Shown here piece by piece: positions 57,821 through 64,000 of a stretch of 64,000 nucleotides of DNA (positions within the stretch are counted from its first letter, which is position 1; each line of letters opens with the position of its first letter). The notes below the pieces were generated by a model, which worked only from the letters and a program-made list of their open reading frames with translations, made no database searches and had not been told where the DNA came from. Location of the stretch: assembly GCA_021234155.1 (NCBI GenBank), contig JAJEKV010000008.1, positions 24,138,618-24,202,617 on the forward strand, in the 5' to 3' direction. The position numbers were made by a program, and so were the translations under genes. The DNA comes from Isoetes taiwanensis (lineage: Eukaryota; Streptophyta; Lycopodiopsida; Isoetales; Isoetaceae).

Positions 57821-58010
57821 TGTGGCGTCCCTTACTCATATCACGATGCTGCTTACTTGGTATACAAGCGAGGAGTTCATCCCCATACCAGCTCCATCGC
57901 GATATAGGGGTAGTGAGTCTAAAATCCACGAGTGGGAAGAATGAAGGGGTCATTTTACCGTCTCCCTCAAAGGCCTACCTAGGCGTGGGCGTAAACATAC
58001 GTCGTCGGTA
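57821..58010 (-). repeat. Truncated chromovirus 5' LTR
   Basis: GCGTCCCTTACTCATAT, GAGTTCATCC, CATACCAGCTCCAT and TCTAAAATCCAC are shared in order with 46,114-46,370, the end of the 3' LTR. Similarity fades before 58,015, where the plus-strand gypsy element seems to begin. Confidence 0.6.
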
Positions 58011-58724
58011 ACATTGTTAGTCTGTGCCTCTGGTTCGGGACTATTCATCTCTGACGGACCAGGTCAAGCAGGATCCTGAGGCGAGGCGCGAGTCGGTCTT
58101 CCAAAGCCGGTGAGAAGACCAAGCGGCGGACCGCTTGATCAAAGCCTGCGTCCCGTCAACAGAAGGCGCCCGCTCGGACAAGTGATGGCCGCCATCGCCA
58201 GCGTCGGCGTAAGCGTGATTCGAGGCACTTCAAGAGGCACGCCAACATTCCTCAAATCGGGCCTCCTTCGGAAGTCGGCACAGAGATCGGTCGAGTGTCT
58301 ATATTGGGCCAAAGGCCATTGTACTATATATATGAGTAGAGCTAGCATATGATGGCTAGATGAGTTTTGAGTCTTGTCTCTCTTGGTCTTCTCTCGATTG
58401 CGAGAGCTCATGTATGTTCATCATTGATATCAAGAAAGCTTATCATTTTCCTCTCCTTTGTTCTCTCTTGTTACTGTTTTCTTCTTCTTGTTCTTTTCTT
58501 GCAAATCCCAGCGTGACATAGTCCCGGTTCTCTGTTAGCTCAAGGGTCCTCACGGAGGGCTGTCTCTTGGGGAGTTCGAACCCGGACCCCAAACAACATG
58601 CGCATTTGCGGCTCACGATTAGTTTTTCCTTTCTTACGCCGCCATGCATGCGTAGAAACTTCGCCCGGAAGAACTTCTTTCCCGGACGGCGTCTCGGCAG
58701 GCGCCATCATCGAAGGGAAGGCTG

Positions 58725-60000
58725 TTGCGTGACATGTATGGATCTGCGATCCGGCTCCACCTGCTCAACCTTACTTTCATACCCCAGAACATGCCTTCAT
58801 CCATCACTCTTCTGGCCATACGCCTCTGCCTTCACAACCATCATCTCCTACGGGCTCGATCTCCTCATCACTATCAGGAGCCCTATCCGGCTCCACCTGC
58901 TCAACCTTACTTTCATACCCCAGAACATGCCTTCATCCATCACTCTTCTGGCCATACGCCTCTGCCTTCACAACCATCATCTCCTACGGGGGGACAGGGA
59001 TATCCACATGTCTCTTTAGCTCCTCCCGGGAATTTCCCTTCCCTACCTTTCCCCCGCTCTTCTGTTTACACTCTTCTGGACCTCAAAACCAATGATCGGG
59101 CACCTCCAGTACCTCCACCTCAGCCACCCCTTAAGCAGGGTCTTTCCGGCACCATACCACCTCCAACTCCACCTCAATATCCTCACTATCATGTTCCTGT
59201 CCAGCCTAGCACTTTTACCTCTACCTTTCAGACCTTTAAGCTGACTTATCCCACCTTTGGCAACCACGAAGGCAAACCTTTAGACCAAAGTGCTCAGGCC
59301 CACATGGAAGAATTTGAGGCTCGGCTGTCTGAATGGTCATCGCAACCTCAAGCGAAATTCCACATCTTTTCCACCACATTGCGTGGCTCCCCTCATCAAT
59401 GGCTCATGTCCAACAAAAGCCCTTTGGAAACAAGATTGGTCGAAATGAAATGCTTTTCTTTCTCACTATGGGACCACGGATGATGATCAACTTCATCTCA
59501 AACAGCGCAATGACCTTCAACAAGAGCCCACATGTGCGGGATTTTGCGGGCCGTCTTCACATTTTGCTCGGCAAACTCAAGGAGTACCCCCCGAGCGGAT
59601 CTTGGTGCGGTTTCTCCAAGGACTTCCTCCGGCTATCGGACTCATGGTGAATACTGCGCCGAAGACTTTGGGCAGGCTATCGATCTTGTCAATCACTTTC
59701 GGTCAATGTTTCCTCGGTGGTGTGGCTCTTGAGCTCCCTTTCATTCCACCCATCATGGTTCCCCGGGCTTTGTTCAACCTCAACCGCCAATCCGGGCGCG
59801 GTCGGATCTGGTGCCATATCGTAAATATCAAGGCCACTTGGCGAATGAGTGCAACTCCACCAATGGCCCGCCTCATTGTAAGCGATGCAACATGTGCAAT
59901 CATGCCGCGGAAGAGTGCACTCGCACTCATCCTACACCTTTCCGCAACAAGATGGTTTATCAAGTGCAAACAACACCTCGGCACCAATCGCTTTTCTCGT
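58725..60000 (+). pseudogene. gag of the plus-strand gypsy element
   Basis: The proline/histidine-rich N-terminus (repeated by the 58,749/58,885 duplication) leads to FKLTYPTFGNHEGKPLDQSA (about 59,240) and HMEEFEARLSEW. GRLHILLGKLKEYP (about 59,548) and VRFLQGLPPAIGL follow. A knuckle region, YQGHLANECNSTNG then PHCKRCNMCNHAAEECTRTH (about 59,822-59,930), closes it. Frameshifts separate all three parts. Confidence 0.6.
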
Positions 60001-61850
60001 GACCACCCGCTGCGGCGCAACCCAATCAACTCTATCGACAGCGGGGAGCCTGGCGGGGACCCAACACCGTCCTCCTTTTGATCCTTCAAAAGCTTCGGTG
60101 TTATCCTTTGTCAGAATGGGGTCATACCACCCCCGGCGTGTCCTCAACTCCCACAAGTTGGTGCGGCTTCACGGCACCAATCGGACCACATCGGTCCGCC
60201 TCGGCTTACCAACTCACGGATTGCTAATGGCAAACAAGGCCAGCGTCTGTTCTTGGGGAAGCCACCTCGCTGGCGCCTCGGCCATCACGCTATCAACCAG
60301 CTCATGCCAATCAACCTCGGATGGATCAACAAGCACGGGGAAGAAATTTTTCGGGCTCTTAATCCTCCGGTCCAGCCATCAAATTGGGTTGGTTTGGTCT
60401 CACGTCGGACCGGGCGTCACGTCCCATAACCATTATTCCTAATGGCGCGCAACCTGCCTTTGCGGTCGGCCAATTCCTCATGCGAGAAGACAAAAGGTCC
60501 ATTTTACGCGACTTGGAGAAACTCATGCGAATGTCATGCCTAAAGTTCGCCAAAGCATTTTTGAACCTCATGCAAGCTCTTTGAAGGCCGCCGCGTTGGC
60601 TAATGTCCATGCCACCACTAGAGCTCAACAAAGACAAGGCGCACCTTCCGTCTCAACCTCCGCGCTCTCGGACATATCCCAATATCATTTGTGGAGGTTG
60701 ACCTACTCAAAAGTTCTTTGCTTCTTTACCACGCCTCCGCTTTTTGTGGGTCCAGCCGATCCTTTTTCTCATGTGCCTCACGGAACTCCAAGAGGAGCTA
60801 GCCAAAATCAAAATTCCTTTAAGCTTGGCCACAATTTTGAAACTACGTCACGCTCTCAAGGACCCGGTTACCACTCCCATTTGTTTTGGTTGGGGTTGTT
60901 GCTACCTCTACTCCCCGGTACATGCCACGGTGGGCAATCAACAAGTCAATCATGTTCAAATTGGCCGGAGGTAAGCGCGGTCAATTTCATCACGGATAAA
61001 CTCGCCAAACAAATGGGCATCAAACAACTCTATGGGTGCCCCATATGACATCAAATTGGCCAATGGCCATATCCACGAGACCTCAAGGCGTCACGCCTCT
61101 TACGCACATCAATATTGGTGATCTCCGATTCCCCTTGGAATTTGGTGTTTGGAAGGCTGGAGAAGATCCGGTGATTATGAAATGTTGGTGTGAGACCTTT
61201 TCTCCGCCGGGCCAAGAGTATCCATTCTTGGGCCGCGGATCGGTTAGTCATCAGCGATGGTCACTTCAATGCCACCATGGACTTGGAAGCGAGGAAAAAT
61301 CATTTCCGTCGACAATCTTGAACCCTCTCTCTCCGACACCGATTCGGGGGCGCCCGGAATATTTATCAAGTTCGGGCTCCACTGCGAGTGCGCCTCTGTC
61401 ATCCTACCCCGAATATGCTGATCCTTGGGGAGAAATGACTCTTGATCGGGACCCGGTGTGGCTGTTTTGCTTGACCCTTACCTAGCTCCTTGCAATTGAA
61501 TCAGCGTGTTGATCACTTTTCGGATGGGTTGAACCTCCTGCGGCTCCTGTAGATGTACTTATTTGTCATGAAGCAACCTACGCTTGAGGCTTCGGCAACC
61601 TCTCTTTTCACCCAAGCGAGTGCCACGCATCTGTTATGCTTCAACCTCCACGCTCATATTGTCCAGGACATGGAAGTTATCCCCATATTCGGACTCGAAG
61701 TCGAGATTGTGGGCGTAGGCAACAATCGGCTTTGTCCGAACTTTTCTTTGCCAATCTTGAGCACCCTATCGTGCGGGGCTGTCGCGCTCTTCAAAAAGTT
61801 CAAACACATTTTTGCACGGAGCTACAAAGATCTTCAGGGGATCAACAAAA
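60000..61850 (+). pseudogene. Protease and RT-leading region of the gypsy element, badly decayed
   Basis: Only scattered patches read as protein (INIGDLRFPLEFGVWKAGED about 61,110; FKHIFARSYKDLQGI about 61,796). The protease DSG motif was not found. The last patch is the lead-in to the RT, comparable with gypsy F-DLFAxxxxDxxGI. Confidence 0.45.
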
Positions 61851-61879
61851 GGGGGAACTCACCATTCCTACCAAGTCAC

Positions 61880-62695
61880 GATGCTTGGTCTAGCAGCGGC
61901 GATGCCGGCTCAACCCCAATTACCGTGATGGCGTCAGGCGGAAATTGACAAACTCCTTCTTTGCGGGTTTGATCTATGAGGTCAAACATTACGAGTGGGT
62001 GAGCCCCATCGTCATTGCACTCAAACACAATGGTAAGATCCCGCGTTTTGCGTGGACTACGAAAAACTCAATCGAGGAGCCCGCGGGCGTGATCATTTTC
62101 CACTTCCCTTCTACGGACCGGGTTACGGAAGAGGTTCTTTGGACATGAGATGTACTCCTTCATGGATGGTTTTACGGCTACAATCAGATCTCAATCAAAG
62201 AATCACGATCAACTCAAGACTACCTTCACCACCGGGTAAAGTCACTTTTTGCCTACAAGGTGGTTCCTTTTGGATTATCAAACTCTCCATCCCGTTTCAG
62301 CGTATCATGCTCTCAGTTTTTCATGATTTTATGAAGGAAAATCCCTTCTTACAAATTTTTCAAGATGACTTCTCGCCTCTGGTTCCATGGCTGACCATTT
62401 GGATAAATGCTCAAGGCTCAAGGACCAGCCAATATCAAGGAAACACGCTCTTTCTTGGGTAAGGTCAATTATTACTCCACCTTCATTCCTGGACTCGCAG
62501 CCATTGCAGATCCCATTCATAAACTCACGGGTGATGAATCCACCTGGGCTTGGAATTCCCAGGCGGATGCTGCTTTCCAACAGTTGAAGCTCTTGCTTAC
62601 TCAGGCCCCGGTTCTTGTTCCTCCTCAATGGGACAAGCCCTTTCATGTCCATGTCGATGTCTCGGCCTTTGCTATTGGAGCTGTTCTTTCTCAAG
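61880..62695 (+). pseudogene. RT and RNase H of the gypsy element
   Basis: LNPNYRDGVRRK (about 61,910), GLIYEVKHYEWVSPIVIALK (61,969-62,028) and RDHFPLPF (about 62,090) are RT fingers. PFQRIMLSVFHDFMKENPFL (about 62,297-62,356) precedes an FQDDF at the active site, where YLDDI is usual. SFLGKVNYYSTFIPGLAAIA (about 62,450) and HVHVDVSAFAIGAVLSQE (about 62,645-62,697) are the RT-RNase H link and RNase H start. Four frame changes occur. Confidence 0.65.
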
Positions 62696-64000
62696 AATAT
62701 TTATTTATTTATTTATTTATTTATTTATGTCTAATGCTCTCTAAGGGCCAAGAGAGGCCATGGAGCACAATATCAAATCAATTACAAATTCAGCAATAGT
62801 GATCGATGAGTATCTACTGCCTGCAGATATAGTCCTAATTCTATAGGAGCCATACCTAACAATGAATAGTAATCTGTATTATGTATATCAAACTTCTCTC
62901 TGATGTGTGTATACCCTGGGCATTGTATGAACGTATGATGCTCGTCTTCTACGTTGCCAGAGTCACAAATTTTGCACAGCCTTGCTTCCCTAGGTGTTTT
63001 TGCCCATCTGCCAACCTCTATTTCCAAACTTCTCTCTGATGTGTGTATACCCTGGGCATTGTATGAACGTATGATGCTCGTCTTCTACGTTGCCAAGTTC
63101 TGGCTTTTATACTCTTCCATGTGATTGATATTTGCCTTGTACTACATCATCCGGCTCCCTGGATCTGCCCATAAATGGTCAACTGCACATTTCTCGAGCA
63201 ATATCCTTGCATCTGATTTGTTGGCTGGCCAGTTGGCATCTGTTATGCCCCATTTTCTCGCCCATGCATGAATATTTTTCAGCCACCCTTGATCTGAACT
63301 TACCATAGCCTGGTAGGACGGGCGATCGGAACATTGCTCCTTCAGCCTGTTAAGAAAATTGATAGATTGGAAAAGAGCTTCTATCTCTAAAGGAAACATA
63401 CCAGACTCCATTTTTCAGCCACCCTTGATCTGAACTTACCATAGCCTGGTAGGACGGGCGATCGGAACATTGCTCCTTCAGCCTGTTAAGAAAATTGATA
63501 GATTGGAAAAGAGCTTCTATCTCTAAAGGAAACATACCAGACTCCGCAAGTATAATGGCATATGGGATTTGAGCTCGACTCCAAGCTCCTCGCGAGGAAT
63601 GTCTTTTATCTTTGCTTCAATCGGAGTCCATAGTCGGCGGAGGAATTTACGGTCCCCAAATGGGTGCCCGTGAAACAATCCCGTTTGCACCAATGTTTTG
63701 AACAAAACTTTCTTAAGTCCCCAATTTGTCGGTGAATTTGTCTTTGCATTTTGTAAGCATCTTTGTACAATCTTTGTCTTCCCTCCTGTGACTCGGCGTT
63801 TAATGCATTCCTTCCAGCTGTAATTAGAGGATATATCTACTCCCAGGTATTTGTAACGATCAAGCTGTCTCGGTATATGTTCACGATATTAAAATTTGGC
63901 CTTTCCCTGGTACCAAAGACCATGATCTTTGTTTTTGCTACATTTACCATCATTTTCTTTTCATTACAAAAGTTTTCTAGGCTGTACAAGTGATCTTGCA
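62695..64000 (-). mobile_element. LINE (second family), 3' part, (AAAT)n tail
   Basis: It is inserted in gypsy RNase H, with its (AAAT)n tail at 62,698-62,730. On the minus strand from the window end: NEKKMMVNVAKTKIMVFG (about 63,965-63,910) just after the RT active site, VDISSN and TGGKTK, KTLVQTGLFHGHPFGDRKFL (about 63,700), and an LKSHMP/MFPLEIEALF block. The C-terminal knuckle is RLCKICDSGNVEDEHHTFIQ then CPGYTHIREKF (about 62,975-62,885). The stop lies near 62,782. The motifs match the nested LINE at 25,950-30,020, so it is the same family. Duplications 62,889/63,025 and 63,275/63,411 damage it. Confidence 0.75.
62698..62730 (+). repeat. (ATTT)n microsatellite, LINE tail
   Basis: About eight ATTT units mark the 3' end of the minus-strand LINE and its junction with gypsy RNase H. 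Confidence 0.9.

Larger units (their letters stand above)
46111..57821 (-). mobile_element. Ty3/gypsy chromovirus with extra coding units upstream of gag
   Basis: Order on the minus strand: LTR end at 57,821, PBS, block P1 and ORF A (57,156-56,154), block P2 and ORF B (54,930-53,298), gag-protease (52,996-51,540), RT/RNase H, integrase, chromodomain (48,740), long 3' UTR, PPT and a 3' LTR (47,728-46,111). The length of about 11.7 kb exceeds the usual 5-7 kb of plant chromoviruses because of the 4.8 kb between PBS and gag. Coding parts downstream of gag are broken by frameshifts and stops. The upstream stretch could belong to the element or be a separate insertion; the shared orientation favours, but does not prove, the former. 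Confidence 0.6.
58015..62695 (+). mobile_element. Second Ty3/gypsy element, truncated in RNase H
   Basis: A TATA-like TATATATA (58,325) lies in the leader, with a possible LTR start TGTTAGTC at 58,015. Gag begins about 58,730. Zinc knuckles, protease region, RT and RNase H follow on the plus strand. At 62,695 a minus-strand LINE tail interrupts RNase H. No integrase or 3' LTR lies inside the window. The element differs from the minus-strand chromovirus in gag and in its two-knuckle nucleocapsid. Confidence 0.65.
3327..63545 (+). repeat. Window-wide class of local duplications at 136-bp offset
   Basis: Start positions of first and second copies: 3327/3463, 3636/3772, 5051/5187, 7137/7273, 17030/17166, 17325/17461, 19108/19244, 21270/21406, 23269/23405, 24565/24701, 25148/25283 (135), 25947/26083, 28791/28927, 29171/29307, 29922/30058, 30231/30367, 30458/30594, 30891/31027, 32636/32772, 34129/34265, 35033/35169, 37334/37470, 37562/37698, 40539/40675, 41385/41521, 41647/41783, 43564/43700, 45409/45545, 46077/46213, 46372/46508, 53424/53560, 53704/53840, 53890/54026, 54998/55134, 55291/55427, 55520/55656, 56598/56734, 58749/58885, 62889/63025, 63275/63411. 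Copy lengths range from about 23 to 136. Mismatches are at most one or two per pair. Confidence 0.95.

Noticed and set aside
1-64000. CRISPR arrays, bacterial operons, rRNA genes
   Set aside because: No regularly spaced short repeats with unique spacers, no operon-like runs of intact frames and no rRNA-like conserved blocks were seen; spliced genes and plant retroelements show this is a plant nuclear sequence.

Overview
The window is TE-dominated nuclear DNA of a land plant. It carries chromodomain-type Ty3/gypsy elements, plant L1-type LINEs, a TRIM, CACTA-like termini, spliced genes with GT-AG introns, and a eukaryotic tRNA-Gly(CCC). I cannot fix the lineage. The mix of transposase-like gene families usually seen outside angiosperms with an invertebrate-looking LINE family would suit a seed-free plant, but that is inference. 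Most reading frames are short because nearly every coding unit is decayed by frameshifts, stops and deletions.

Layout. 1-1,010: LINE endonuclease fragment. 1,930-2,640: 3' end of a chromovirus. 2,800-5,050 (-): DUF7869-like pseudogene. 5,097-5,634 (-): TRIM. 5,640-13,500: mostly unrecognised, with CACTA-like ends and CG-rich subterminal-type repeats. 13,560-17,661 (-): multi-exon gene of a DDE-like family (DFAENY / SDG-QFK / HGKG-DG motifs) with its own TATA box. 18,354-20,055: isolated gypsy LTR. 21,240-31,990 (+): an L1-type LINE split by a second, different LINE (25,950-30,020). 32,000-43,480: quieter stretch with a tRNA-Gly(CCC), a spliced NUDT19-like Nudix gene, a ZZ zinc-finger gene fragment and foldbacks. 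43,500-45,880: two LINE 3' ends on the minus strand. 46,111-57,821 (-): a chromovirus with LTR, chromodomain, integrase, RT, gag and PBS, plus two extra coding units between PBS and gag, each behind a related TATA/hairpin block. 58,015-62,695 (+): another gypsy element cut off in RNase H by a minus-strand LINE that runs off the window end.

The strongest unexplained pattern is not a gene. About 40 places carry a near-identical local direct duplication, and in all but one the offset between copies is exactly 136 bp (the exception is 135), whatever the underlying sequence or the length of the copy (about 23-136 bp). I read this as a systematic assembly signature, and it breaks many of the genes here. 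The best biological leads are the DDE-like spliced gene, the upstream coding units of the chromovirus (one begins with a histone-H3-tail-like peptide), the TRIM, and one LINE family present four times with different 3' tails.
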